From positions 1 through 55,869 of the forward strand of contig JBFJVD010000002.1 in the NCBI GenBank assembly GCA_041624375.1: a DNA stretch of 55,869 bases. The letters run 5' to 3'. This DNA comes from JBFJVD01 sp041624375. GTDB lineage: Bacteria > Chloroflexota > Anaerolineae > Anaerolineales > E44-bin32. The notes below the pieces were generated by a model, which was given only the letters and a program-made list of their open reading frames with translations, was not told the origin of the DNA and searched no databases. Below, piece by piece: positions 24,308 through 33,311 of the stretch; the first letter of the stretch is position 1, and every line of letters starts with the position of its first letter. Made by a program: the position numbers and the translations under genes.

Positions 24308-25762
24308 TCAGTCCCAGGGGTACCACCAGGACTTCACGCCGCCTTCGATCTCCCAGTGAAGGTGCTTTGTTTCGAGGAAGGCTTCAAAACCCTCCTCGCC
24401 GAGCTCGCGCCCCAGCCCCGATCGCTTCATGCCGCCAAACGGCCCGGCCAGGTTGTCGATCAGCGGGTCGTTCACCCATACATTTCCCGCCTCGATGGTC
24501 TCCATGTAGCGCTTCACCCTGCGCGCGTTGCGGCTGAAGAGCGTGGCGCCAAGCCCGTAGTGCCCGCGGTTGGCGCGCTCCAGCGCCGTTTCGAAATCGT
24601 CCACCGGGACGATCGGCAGCACGGGACCGAAGGTCTCCTCCCGCATCAGCAGCATGTCGTCATCCACTTCGGTCAGCACGGTGGGCGCGTAGTAGTAGCC
24701 GCGATCCGGCTCGGCGGGGATGGCGCCGCCGGTATGGGCCACCGCGCCCGCCTCGAGCGCCTGCTCGATGTGGCGGATGACCTTCTCCCGCTCCTGCGGT
24801 CGGATCATCGGCGTCACTTCGCTTTCTGGATCCGAACCAGGCCCGATCGTCAGATGCCGGGTGAGGTCCAGTATGCGCTCGAGCAGCGGCTCGAAAGCCG
24901 GCGCCTCGACGAAGGCGCGCTCGATCGAAGTGCAGACCTGCCCGGCGTTGAGGAAACCGCCCCACACGGCTGCGCGGGCCGCAGCCTCCAGATCCGCATC
25001 GGCGCAGACGATCAGCGGATCCTTCCCCCCGAGCTCAAGGTTGATCCGCTTCAAATCATCCGCTGCGAGGCGCATCAGATGCTGCCCGGTCTCGACGCTG
25101 CCGGTGAAGGCGATCATGCGCACATCCGGATGCCGGGCCAGCCGTTCGCCGACCACCGGTCCGTCGCCGCTGACAAGGTTGACCACGCCGGCGGGCAGGT
25201 GATCGAAGATGCGCTGCAGGCCGAGGGTGGTCCAGGGCGTGTACTCCGCCGGTTTGACGACCACGGTGTTGCCCGCTGCAAGGGCAGGGGCCAGTTTCCA
25301 GGCGAGCAGGAGCAGGGGATAATTCCACGGGAGGATGGCGGCGACGACTCCCAGTGGCGCCTTCAGCACCAGCGAAAGCTGACCCGGCTCAGGTGAGGGG
25401 ATCACGCGGCCTCGATGGTGGCGCCCTAGCTCCGCGTAGTAGTCGAAGCACTCGGCCGCCCACTCCACGTAGCCGCGATTCTTGCGGATGGAGCGGCCCG
25501 TTTCCATCGTCAGCTCGACGGCCAACGTCTCTTTGGAGGCCCGCATGCGGCGGGCAATCTCATGCAGCAGCCCGGCACGCTCGGCGGCAGGCACGCGCCG
25601 CCATTCTTTGAAGGCGGCGCGCGCGGCAGCGACAGCGCGATCCGCATCGACCTCGGTTCCCCAGGCGACCTGCCCAACAACCTCCGTAGTTGCCGGATCG
25701 ATGACCGGCTGGGGTTCGCCGCTCCCGCTGGTCCGCTGGTTGTTGATCCACAGATCCCGCAT
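24308..25762 (-). CDS. Aldehyde dehydrogenase (copy 1 of the amine cluster)
   Basis: NAD(P)-dependent aldehyde dehydrogenase of 484 residues. It has PWNYP with catalytic Asn147, the FTGS cofactor loop, LELGGKDP with Glu243, and catalytic Cys277 in NAGQVCTS. The C-terminal GPFGGMKRSGLGRELG is typical of betaine/aminobutyraldehyde-type enzymes. A GTG one codon earlier is in frame, but ATG 25762 is better spaced from GGAGG. Lying between a lysine-dehydrogenase-like gene and a class III aminotransferase gene, it probably oxidises the semialdehyde they generate. It resembles the copy at 30643-32112. Confidence 0.9.
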   Translation of the reverse strand: MRDLWINNQRTSGSGEPQPVIDPATTEVVGQVAWGTEVDADRAVAAARAAFKEWRRVPAAERAGLLHEIARRMRASKETLAVELTMETGRSIRKNRGYVEWAAECFDYYAELGRHHRGRVIPSPEPGQLSLVLKAPLGVVAAILPWNYPLLLLAWKLAPALAAGNTVVVKPAEYTPWTTLGLQRIFDHLPAGVVNLVSGDGPVVGERLARHPDVRMIAFTGSVETGQHLMRLAADDLKRINLELGGKDPLIVCADADLEAAARAAVWGGFLNAGQVCTSIERAFVEAPAFEPLLERILDLTRHLTIGPGSDPESEVTPMIRPQEREKVIRHIEQALEAGAVAHTGGAIPAEPDRGYYYAPTVLTEVDDDMLLMREETFGPVLPIVPVDDFETALERANRGHYGLGATLFSRNARRVKRYMETIEAGNVWVNDPLIDNLAGPFGGMKRSGLGRELGEEGFEAFLETKHLHWEIEGGVKSWWYPWD

Positions 25763-25773
25763 CACGCCTCCGC

Positions 25774-27084
25774 TCAGCGTGTGGTGCGCTTCACCGCCTC
25801 CTCGAACGTATTCAACGTTTCGGCGATCACCGCTTCATCGTGGCTGTAGGAGAGGAACCAGGGTTCGCGTCCGTCCGCATCCGGCATCACGCCCAGCTCG
25901 CACAGCACGAAGGCCAGCTTTTCATAGCGCGCATGGTCCGATTTGAGGTAGTCGCGGAAATCGCGCGGTTCCTGATCGCGACCCAGACCGATGCCGAACA
26001 TGCCGGGCACGCCAGTGATCGTGTGGGGGATGCCGGCGTCGGAGAGGATCTCACCCAGGCCGCTCATGAGCAGCCGGCCGTTCTGATTCAGGGTCTCGAG
26101 CACCGGCTCTTCTTCGAGGATTTCGAGCGTGGCAGAGGCGGCTGCGGCCCCGACCACGCTGCCGGAATAGGTGCCGCCGTGTGCCGTCGCGCCCGGCTCG
26201 ATGGTCATCATCACCTCGTCTTTGCCGGCGATGGCCGCGATCGGAAAGCCGTTGCCGAGCGCCTTGGCGTACGTGACCAGGTCGGAGCGGACGCCGAAGT
26301 AGGCCTGAGCGCCGCCGTTGGCCATGCGGAATCCGGTTTTCACTTCGTCCATCACCATGACGATACCGTACTCATCGCAGAGCTGGCGGATGAGCTGAAG
26401 AAAGCCCTCTTCCGGCATCACACCGGCGGCGTTGCCCAACATGGGCTCAACAAAGATGGCGGCAAGATCGCCCCAGTGGGCGCGCACCGTCCTTTCCAGC
26501 AGTTCGCCGTCATTAAAGGGCAGGCTCAAGACGTATTGCGCGATGGCGGTGGGTATCCCGGAGGTTGATGGAATCGGGATCGGGCTGCGGCGCGAGCCCA
26601 TGACACTCAGCGGAGTCGAGGCCGTGCTGTACATGAAGTAATCGACCATCCCGTGGTACTGCCCCTCGAACTTGATGAACTTCTCACGCCCGGTGTGCGC
26701 GCGGGCGATCCGCAGGGCGTGCATCGTCGCCTCGGTGCCCGTGTTCGTCAGCCGGACTTTGTCCACGCCGCAAAGGCGGCAGATGCGCTCAGCGACCTCG
26801 ATCTCGAGCGGAGTGGTCCAGGCAAACAAAGTGCCCCCTTCGATCGCCTGCTGCACGCGCTGCACCACCCTGGGTTCTGCATGCCCAAGGATCAGCGGAC
26901 CGAAGGCAAGCCGGTAGTCGATGTAGCGCTTGCCGTCCGCATCCCAAATGTGAGGGCCTTCACCGCGGGTGATCACCAGCGTGTCGTCAGGGCCCCAGTA
27001 GCGGAAATTGGAGTTGACGCCGTAGGGTATGAACTGCTGGGCTCGCAGGAAGGCGTTGCGGGTTTCAGGTCCTTGGAGTGGCAT
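25774..27084 (-). CDS. Class III aminotransferase (glutamate-1-semialdehyde aminomutase-like)
   Basis: PLP enzyme of 436 residues. The N-terminal FIPYGVNSNFRYWG, NTGTEATMHALRIARAHTGR, D246 in MVMDEVKTGFR, and PLP lysine K274 in TYAKALGNGFP all match the GSAM-like branch of class III aminotransferases. In an operon without haem genes it is more likely a catabolic amino-acid or diamine transaminase or aminomutase than HemL. Nine bases separate its stop from the aldehyde dehydrogenase start. The substrate is not readable from sequence. Confidence 0.85.
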   Translation of the reverse strand: MPLQGPETRNAFLRAQQFIPYGVNSNFRYWGPDDTLVITRGEGPHIWDADGKRYIDYRLAFGPLILGHAEPRVVQRVQQAIEGGTLFAWTTPLEIEVAERICRLCGVDKVRLTNTGTEATMHALRIARAHTGREKFIKFEGQYHGMVDYFMYSTASTPLSVMGSRRSPIPIPSTSGIPTAIAQYVLSLPFNDGELLERTVRAHWGDLAAIFVEPMLGNAAGVMPEEGFLQLIRQLCDEYGIVMVMDEVKTGFRMANGGAQAYFGVRSDLVTYAKALGNGFPIAAIAGKDEVMMTIEPGATAHGGTYSGSVVGAAAASATLEILEEEPVLETLNQNGRLLMSGLGEILSDAGIPHTITGVPGMFGIGLGRDQEPRDFRDYLKSDHARYEKLAFVLCELGVMPDADGREPWFLSYSHDEAVIAETLNTFEEAVKRTTR

Positions 27085-27140
27085 GGCTAGGGTTCTCCGT
27101 CATTGGCCCCGGCGTCGCGCACCGGAAGATTGGGCGGGTC

Positions 27141-28301
27141 TCAGGCGATCGTCCCCGCTTCGACGATGGTTTCTTCGATGGTGATGCCCCGCTGCGCCAG
27201 CTCTTGAAAGAAGCGTCCCGTGGGCAAGGCCTGTTCGGGCGGCAGCACGCCGCGTCCCTCAGCTTCGCCCCCGGCGATCAGCTGGGCGCCGATTGAGAGT
27301 GGAACGCCAACGTTTTTGAAATAGGCCGCTTCATCGCCCCACGCTTCCTGGGGCGGATGGTGGCTGCGGTAGGTGCACTGCATGCGCCGTCCCCGCCGTT
27401 GGCCGCTGACCTCGACCACCAGCCCGTACCCCCAGACAGGGTTTTCTGTGGAGAAGGGGCTGTCGGCGAGCAGCGCACGGGTGGCTTCGATCGCTGGAAT
27501 CTGGGATCCGTTGATGGTGACCGGGCGGGAGGAGAGCAGCCCGGCGTGCATGAGGGCCGCCATGGTTTGCATCACGTGGGGCGGGAAGCAGCCGCGCACG
27601 GCCGCCCGCCGCAGCGAGGGATAGGAGGCCGGCAAGGTGTAAGCCTCATCGTGCGGCACGTAGTACACCCGCTGTTCGCCGATGTGCTCGTGGAAGCGGA
27701 CCGTCACCTCACCGGTCAGCGGCGGCGTGGCATGCCACGACCCCGCTTCGAAATAGACTTCCTGGCGCGCCTCTTCCTCCGGGTTGAACTCCCAGAGGGT
27801 GGTCTGGAGCAGCCCCGGAGCCGGCGCAAGGCAGCGGAAGGCGGCAAAGTAGATCTCCACGCGCTCCAGCGAATCAAGCTGCTCGGCGGCCTGGCGCACC
27901 ATCAGATTGGTGATCCCCGGCGTTGCGCCCACCCCGGGAACGAAGAGCATGCCTTTGGCCTCGGCTTCCGGGTGAAGAGCGAATTGGGCGTCGTCGCTCG
28001 AGAGGTCCAGCCCGTTGACCCCAAGCTCGACACAGACCTGGTTCACCGCCAGGTCGTAGCGGAAGGGCAGACCATTGATGACGATCTCAAAGTCGGGGAA
28101 GAGAGAACGCATGGCGTCCTCATCGTTGGCGTCGAACGCCAAGGGCTTGAGGCGTGCGTCGCCGATGTCCTGCGCCAGGCGCTCGACCGCCGCCTGGTTG
28201 TAGTCGGCGAGGACGATCTCTGAAAAATCGCTTGTCGAGGCCAGGTCGCGCGTGGTCTCCTTGCAGACGGCGCCGGCAGCGCCGAGGACGAGCGCCCTCA
28301 T
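27141..28301 (-). CDS. Saccharopine dehydrogenase / L-lysine 6-dehydrogenase-like oxidoreductase (copy 2)
   Basis: A 386-residue relative of the gene at 23112-24278. It has the Rossmann start GAAGAVCKETTRDL, an acidic VLADYNQ cofactor strand, GVGATPGITNLMVRQAAEQL in the position of the family catalytic segment, and a C-terminal PEQALPTGRFFQELAQRGI that matches the PEQAVDAGRFFSALSERGI end of copy 1. The two copies differ widely elsewhere, so they are old paralogs and probably act on different substrates. It follows the ornithine-cyclodeaminase-like gene by four bases, with GAGGTGAG before its ATG. Confidence 0.78.
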   Translation of the reverse strand: MRALVLGAAGAVCKETTRDLASTSDFSEIVLADYNQAAVERLAQDIGDARLKPLAFDANDEDAMRSLFPDFEIVINGLPFRYDLAVNQVCVELGVNGLDLSSDDAQFALHPEAEAKGMLFVPGVGATPGITNLMVRQAAEQLDSLERVEIYFAAFRCLAPAPGLLQTTLWEFNPEEEARQEVYFEAGSWHATPPLTGEVTVRFHEHIGEQRVYYVPHDEAYTLPASYPSLRRAAVRGCFPPHVMQTMAALMHAGLLSSRPVTINGSQIPAIEATRALLADSPFSTENPVWGYGLVVEVSGQRRGRRMQCTYRSHHPPQEAWGDEAAYFKNVGVPLSIGAQLIAGGEAEGRGVLPPEQALPTGRFFQELAQRGITIEETIVEAGTIA

Positions 28302-28305
28302 ATGC

Positions 28306-29340
28306 TCACCTCATTTCGTCTTCTGCGGCCGCGCCCGCGACCGGCGCGCCAGAGGTCTGCAACCAGCGACCCAAGCCTTTGCTGAGGGCGCGGCGGTACA
28401 CGGCCGGTAGCAGGGCGGCGTACTCGCCCCAAAGGCCGAGTGCAATGTAGAGGATGACGTCTTCCGCCGATTCGCGACCGGCTCGACGCCCGGCGACCAC
28501 CTCCGGCCACTCGGCGTGCACATCGCGGCGGCCGAAGGAACCCTGCTCGGCGAGCAGCTTCAATTCCGGGATGCGCGTCTCAAGATACGACCAGCGGTCG
28601 ACGATCACCTTGTCGGCGCCGGTGATCACATCGAGCCCCAGCTCCTGGTACGAGCCCAGTTTGGCGACGAACGTCCCCGGCCCCAACCAGCTGCGCTCGA
28701 TCAGCGGCTCGTTGGCGGTGGTCACGAGCACGATCACCTGCGCCTGCGGAATGATCTCGGCGCGCGCCTCGAGCGGGGCCGCCTGGACGCGTATGCCAAG
28801 TTCGGCGCTCATCCGGGCGGCGAACGCGGCGGCGACCTGCTCGAAGGCGTCGAAGACCCAGACCTGCGAGAGGGGGAGCAGTTCCGCCAGGCCGCGCAGA
28901 TGCATCCGTCCCTGCATGCCGGCCCCAAAGATCGCCAGACGGGCAGCCTCGCGCAGCGCCAGGGACTGCGCCGTGACGGCGGTGGATGCGCCGGTTTTTA
29001 AGCCGGTGATCCAATCGGCTTCCATGATGCAGACTTGCCGGCCGCTGTGGGCATCGAAGAGGACCACAAGCGAGGTGGTGATTTGCCGGGAGATCGAAGG
29101 AAAGAAGCTGAAGGTCTTGACGAAGACCAGTGGCTCGCCTTCCAGGTGGCCGGCGAACGGCTTGATGAAGCCACCGGCGTCACCGATGGGCAGGTAGAAC
29201 TTGTCGCCGCGCACCCGGCCGGCCGCATCGGCCTGGATGCCGCGCCGCGCCAATTCGATCGCCTCGGCCATGGTCAGCGTCTGGCGAACGTCCGCCTCGG
29301 TGAGGTAGAGCAACCCGGGTGGTTCGCTCCCGTCGCTCAC
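28306..29340 (-). CDS. Ornithine cyclodeaminase / mu-crystallin family protein
   Basis: A 344-residue NAD(P)-dependent enzyme. Family members cyclise ornithine to proline, reduce ketimines, or act in ectoine use (EutC). Visible parts are YLTEADVRQTLTMAEAIELA, an LPIGDAGGFIKPFAGHLEG substrate segment, K near GLKTGASTAVTA, and the Rossmann motif FGAGMQGRMHLRGL followed by VFDAF. I chose GTG 29340 because GAGGGAG precedes it and it clears the upstream stop; an ATG at 29388 would overlap the previous gene by 32 bases. In this cluster a ketimine reductase role, acting on cyclic imines from lysine- or ornithine-type oxidation, is a reasonable guess. Confidence 0.82.
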   Translation of the reverse strand: MSDGSEPPGLLYLTEADVRQTLTMAEAIELARRGIQADAAGRVRGDKFYLPIGDAGGFIKPFAGHLEGEPLVFVKTFSFFPSISRQITTSLVVLFDAHSGRQVCIMEADWITGLKTGASTAVTAQSLALREAARLAIFGAGMQGRMHLRGLAELLPLSQVWVFDAFEQVAAAFAARMSAELGIRVQAAPLEARAEIIPQAQVIVLVTTANEPLIERSWLGPGTFVAKLGSYQELGLDVITGADKVIVDRWSYLETRIPELKLLAEQGSFGRRDVHAEWPEVVAGRRAGRESAEDVILYIALGLWGEYAALLPAVYRRALSKGLGRWLQTSGAPVAGAAAEDEMR

Positions 29341-29356
29341 GATTGATGCTCCCTCG

Positions 29357-30646
29357 TCAGCCGGCGGCTTGCTGTGGCGCCAGCACACTGGTCAGGCTGG
29401 CCGCGAAGGTCTCCAGGGCCTCAGCAATCTGCGCTTCATCAACGATCAGGGGAGGGATAAAGCGGATCGTGTTGTCCCAGGGGCCGCAGCTGAGGAGCAG
29501 CAGCCGGCGCTTGAAGCAAGCCTTCAGAATCACCTTCGCCGCGGCTTTGTCGGGGTTGCGCTCGGCATCGCGGATTTCGCAGCCGATCATCAGCCCGCGA
29601 CCGCGAACCTCTCCGATCATCGGATGGGCCGCTTGCAGTTGGCGGAGGCCCTCCATGAGCTGCTCGCCGCGGGCAGCGGCGTTCGCCAGCAGCCCTTCGG
29701 ATTCAATCGTTTCGATGGTGGCGACAGCGGCCGCGGCGGCCACTGCGTTGCCACCGTACGTACCTCCGTGGGTGCCGGGTGGCCAGCGCTCCATCAGCTG
29801 CCGGGAAGCGATCACCCCGGAAAGCGGCAGCCCGGAGGCCAATCCTTTGGCGATCACCAGGATGTCGGGGGTGACCTCATCGTGTTCGAAGGCGAACCAG
29901 CGGCCGGTCCGTCCGAAGCCGGACTGGACCTCATCGGCGATCAGCAGGATGCCGTGCGCATCGGCGATGGCGCGCAAGCCCTCCAGGAAGCCCGGTGGGG
30001 AGGGAACGTAGCCGCCCTCGCCGAGGATCGGTTCGATGAGCAGGGCGGCCGTCTCTTCCGGCGCGGTCTGCGTCGCAAACAGGAACTCGAGTTCCTTGAG
30101 GCACCAGCGCACGGTCTCCTCGTCGTTCCATCCGTAGCGGTAGCTGTAGGGGAAGGGAGCGACGAACACGCCGGGCATCAGCGGCTGATAGCCCGCACGG
30201 TAGATCGTCTTCGAGGTCGTCAGTGACATGGCGCCGACGGTACGGCCATGAAAACTTCCCTGGAAGACGATCACGTTGGGACGACCCGTTGCCATGCGCG
30301 CCAATTTGACGGCGCCCTCAACGGCTTCAGCGCCGGAATTGCTGAAATAGAATCCATCGAGTGAAGGTGGCAGGACCCTGCGCAAACGGTCCACGAGATC
30401 GAGCAAGGGCGGGTGCCAGGCGATGTTGGTCTGGCCGTGGATCAGCCGCGCCGCCTGCTGCTGGATCGCTTCTACCACCCGCGGATGGCAGTGGCCGGTG
30501 TTGGTCACCCCGATCCCGGACGTGAAATCGAGGTACGCCGTCCCATCTGGATCGTAGAGGTAGGCTCCCTCGCCGCGCGCAGCCACGAGATCGGTGCTGC
30601 GATACCAGACAGGCGAGAGATGGTCGAGCGAGACATGGCGCTTCAT
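29357..30646 (-). CDS. Class III aminotransferase (4-aminobutyrate/acetylornithine-type)
   Basis: PLP aminotransferase of 429 residues. It shows YLDFTSGIGVTNTGHCHP, SNSGAEAVEGAVKLAR, the FQGSFHGRTVGAMSLT loop, D238 in LIADEVQSGFGRTG and PLP lysine K267 in VIAKGLASGLP. These match GabT/putrescine/acetylornithine aminotransferases that transfer a terminal amino group. Its ATG overlaps the stop of the upstream aldehyde dehydrogenase (ATGA). Transaminase plus aldehyde dehydrogenase is the classical two-step route from a terminal amine or omega-amino acid to a carboxylate. Confidence 0.9.
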   Translation of the reverse strand: MKRHVSLDHLSPVWYRSTDLVAARGEGAYLYDPDGTAYLDFTSGIGVTNTGHCHPRVVEAIQQQAARLIHGQTNIAWHPPLLDLVDRLRRVLPPSLDGFYFSNSGAEAVEGAVKLARMATGRPNVIVFQGSFHGRTVGAMSLTTSKTIYRAGYQPLMPGVFVAPFPYSYRYGWNDEETVRWCLKELEFLFATQTAPEETAALLIEPILGEGGYVPSPPGFLEGLRAIADAHGILLIADEVQSGFGRTGRWFAFEHDEVTPDILVIAKGLASGLPLSGVIASRQLMERWPPGTHGGTYGGNAVAAAAAVATIETIESEGLLANAAARGEQLMEGLRQLQAAHPMIGEVRGRGLMIGCEIRDAERNPDKAAAKVILKACFKRRLLLLSCGPWDNTIRFIPPLIVDEAQIAEALETFAASLTSVLAPQQAAG

Positions 30647-32112
30647 GTGGACGACTCTCCATAGGGGTACCAGTAGTCCTTCACCCCGGCTTCGACATCC
30701 CAGTGGACATGTTTGACCTCGCGGAACTGATCGAAACCCTCCTGGCCGAGTTCGCGGGCGCCGCCGCTCATTTTCATCCCGCCGAACGGGCCGGCGAAGT
30801 TGTCGGTGAGCGGGTCGTTGATCCAGATCGTCCCGGCTTTCACCTCTTCATAGAAGCGTTTGACCAGGCGGGCGTCATGAGTCATCAGGGAGGCGCCGAG
30901 GCCGTACTCGGTGTCGTTGGCCATCTGGATGGCGTCGTCGAATTCGCGGTACGGCATGAGTGGAATCACCGGGCCGAAGGTTTCGTCGCGCATGATGCGC
31001 ATCGAGTGGTCGACGTTGATCAGGACGGTCGGCTCAAAGAAGAATCCGGTTTCAAAAGCTGGGGGTCGCCGGCCGCCGACGAGGGGTTTGGCGCCGGCCT
31101 GCACCGCCTCCTGCAGCTGGCCTTCGACCTTTTCGCGGAAGCGGTTGCGGATCATCGGGCCGATATCGGTTCCTTCATCGAGCCCATTGCCCAGCTTGAG
31201 CTTGCTGACAAAGTCGGCCAGTTCCTCGCTGAACTGCGAGAAGCGGCTTTCATGGACATAGACGCGTTCGGTGCTTGTGCAGACCTGGCCGGCGTTGAGC
31301 AGCGCAGCATAGGCAAGGCCGCTCACGGCAGTCTCGGTCTCGATGTCCTCGGCGATCACCAGCGGATCCTTGCCGCCCAGCTCGAGGTGAAGCTTCTTCA
31401 TCATCGGCGCAGCGATCGAAGCGATCCGCTGCCCGGTGGCGAGCGAGCCGGTGAAGGCGATCAGCGGGACGTCAGGGTGGCGCACCAGCGGCTCCCCGAC
31501 TTCGGGGCCGAAGCCGGTCACCACGTTGACGACCCCGGGCGGCAGGTGGTCGAAGGCGACCTCCACCGCGCGCAGGGTAGCGAGCGGAGTCAATTCGGAG
31601 GGTTTGATCACCACCGTATTCCCGGCCGCCAGCGCCGGCGCCAGCTTCCAGGCCAGCAGCAGGAGCGGGTAGTTCCAGGGAATGATGCAGGCGACCACTC
31701 CGTAGGGCTCTTTCAGCACGAAATTGATCTGGCCCGGTTCGCCCGGCGGGATCACCCGGCCGCGGTCGTGCCGGCCCAGTTCGGCGTAATAGTCGAACGT
31801 TTCGTAGGCCCACCAAACCTCTTCCTCGTTCTCCGGAACTGGCTTGCCTTCTTCCTGGGTCAGCAGTCGAACAAGTTCGTCATGGTGGGAGCGCAGTTTG
31901 GCAGCCACCTCGTGGAGCAAAGCGGCGCGCTCCGATGCAGGAACATGCTTCCAGCTGTGGAACGCTTGCCTGGCCGATTCGACCGCGGCGAGGGCGTCCG
32001 CTTCGGTCCCACGCGGCGCCGTATCGAGCATCTCCTCAGTCGCCGGGTTGATCACCGGGATGGTCTCGGCGGCCGACCCGGAGGTGAACGATCCATTGAT
32101 GTACATCTGCAT
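30643..32112 (-). CDS. Aldehyde dehydrogenase (copy 2 of the amine cluster)
   Basis: A 489-residue aldehyde dehydrogenase with Asn148 in IPWNYP, Glu244 in LELGGKDP and catalytic Cys278 in NAGQVCTS. The C-terminal GPFGGMKMSGGARELG and VEAGVKDYWYPYG closely parallel the first copy (GPFGGMKRSGLGRELG, IEGGVKSWWYPWD), so these are paralogs of one subfamily. GAGGG lies seven bases before ATG 32112. It is probably the partner of the overlapping aminotransferase. A strong GC hairpin separates it from potD upstream. Confidence 0.9.
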   Translation of the reverse strand: MQMYINGSFTSGSAAETIPVINPATEEMLDTAPRGTEADALAAVESARQAFHSWKHVPASERAALLHEVAAKLRSHHDELVRLLTQEEGKPVPENEEEVWWAYETFDYYAELGRHDRGRVIPPGEPGQINFVLKEPYGVVACIIPWNYPLLLLAWKLAPALAAGNTVVIKPSELTPLATLRAVEVAFDHLPPGVVNVVTGFGPEVGEPLVRHPDVPLIAFTGSLATGQRIASIAAPMMKKLHLELGGKDPLVIAEDIETETAVSGLAYAALLNAGQVCTSTERVYVHESRFSQFSEELADFVSKLKLGNGLDEGTDIGPMIRNRFREKVEGQLQEAVQAGAKPLVGGRRPPAFETGFFFEPTVLINVDHSMRIMRDETFGPVIPLMPYREFDDAIQMANDTEYGLGASLMTHDARLVKRFYEEVKAGTIWINDPLTDNFAGPFGGMKMSGGARELGQEGFDQFREVKHVHWDVEAGVKDYWYPYGESST

Positions 32113-32129
32113 GCGTGTGCCCTCGGGTG

Positions 32130-32170
32130 GGGGGACGCGGCGCCGCGGAGCGCGCCGCGCCGCGTCCCCC
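32130..32170 (-). terminator. Intercistronic GC hairpin after potD
   Basis: A perfect 14-bp GC stem (32130-32143 with 32157-32170) has a 13-nt loop and no T tract. It sits between the potD stop and the start of the aldehyde dehydrogenase. It may stabilise the transporter mRNA end or limit read-through. Confidence 0.6.
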
Positions 32171-32177
32171 GTGCTGG

Positions 32178-33278
32178 TTACGGAACAGGGGCGGATTTCA
32201 CCTCGTCAAAGAGGCGTTGGTAGACGGCCTCGAACTCGCCGACCGGTTCGATGTACTGGAGACGTGCGAGCACATCCGGCGGCGGGTAGACCGCCGGATC
32301 GGAGAGGAACTCCTCACCGAGGATCTCTTCTGCTGCCGCGTTCGGGCTGGCGTAGTAGTTCCAGTCGGAGAGCATCGCGCCGACTTCCGCATCGAGCAGG
32401 AAGTTGATGAACATCTCGCCGGCCAGCTTCTGCTCCGGGGTGGCCGTGTTCGGGATGCAGATGTTGTCCACCCAGATCACCCCACCTTCTTCGGGGATGG
32501 TGTAGGCCAGGTTCTCGTTGTCCTCGAGCACAAAGAGGAAGTCGCCGTTCCATCCATGCGCCAGCAGGTTTTCGCCGGCGGCCACCAGGTCTTCGTAGTT
32601 GTCGCTGTCGTAGCCGGCGAGCCCGGCCTTGGCCTGGATGAGCAGCTGCTTGGCCTCTTCGAGCTGGGCCTCGTCGGTGGAGTTGATGTCGTAGCCGAGG
32701 TACACGAGCGCGGCGGCAAACGACTCGCGGACGTCATCGAGCATGGTGTAGCGCCCGAAGTAGTCGGCGGCTGGATCCGGCTCGAAGATCACCGCCCACG
32801 ACGTAGGCTCCTCCATCTGATCGGAGAGGTAGCCGATGCCGGTGGTCCCCCACTGGTAGGGGACGCAGTATTCGTTGCCGGGGTCATACGGCAGCGTGCG
32901 GAAGCGTTCGGACAGGTTCGCCAGGTTGGGGAGGTTGTCGTGATCCAGCGCGGCCAGCATGCCCTCTTCCTTCATGATGCTGACGGTGTAATCGGAGGGC
33001 ACGATCAGCGCGTAGCCGGTGGCGCCTCCCTGCAGCTTGGCCAACATCTCCTCGTTGCTGGAGAAGTTGTCTTCGACGACGGTGATGCCGGATTCTTCTT
33101 CGAACATCGTATAGATTTCGGGGTCGAGATACTCCGACCAGTTGAAGATCACGATCTCGCTGGCCGGTTCGACCACCGCCGGCGGCGCTTCCGTCGGCTG
33201 TCCCCCGCAGGCCGCGAGCACAAGCCCAAAGACGAGGAGCGACGAGAGGGCAAACCACCAGGTGCGAGTACGGGACAT
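32178..33278 (-). CDS. potD: Spermidine/putrescine-type ABC substrate-binding lipoprotein PotD
   Basis: A 366-residue binding lipoprotein with signal ending in L-A-A-C24 and a Pro/Glu linker. IVIFNWSEYLDPEIYTMFEEESGI is the classical PotD/PotF start, with the Trp-Ser-Glu-Tyr segment that lines the amine pocket. Later QWGTTGIGYL and EEGGVIWVDNICIP also match the family. It presumably delivers a polyamine or similar cation to the PotBC permease. GGAGGAG precedes ATG. Unlike common potABCD order, it is transcribed last of the four and then followed by catabolic genes. Confidence 0.92.
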   Translation of the reverse strand: MSRTRTWWFALSSLLVFGLVLAACGGQPTEAPPAVVEPASEIVIFNWSEYLDPEIYTMFEEESGITVVEDNFSSNEEMLAKLQGGATGYALIVPSDYTVSIMKEEGMLAALDHDNLPNLANLSERFRTLPYDPGNEYCVPYQWGTTGIGYLSDQMEEPTSWAVIFEPDPAADYFGRYTMLDDVRESFAAALVYLGYDINSTDEAQLEEAKQLLIQAKAGLAGYDSDNYEDLVAAGENLLAHGWNGDFLFVLEDNENLAYTIPEEGGVIWVDNICIPNTATPEQKLAGEMFINFLLDAEVGAMLSDWNYYASPNAAAEEILGEEFLSDPAVYPPPDVLARLQYIEPVGEFEAVYQRLFDEVKSAPVP

Positions 33279-33311
33279 CGATCTCCTCCTTACGTGAGAT
33301 GGATTTGGGGA

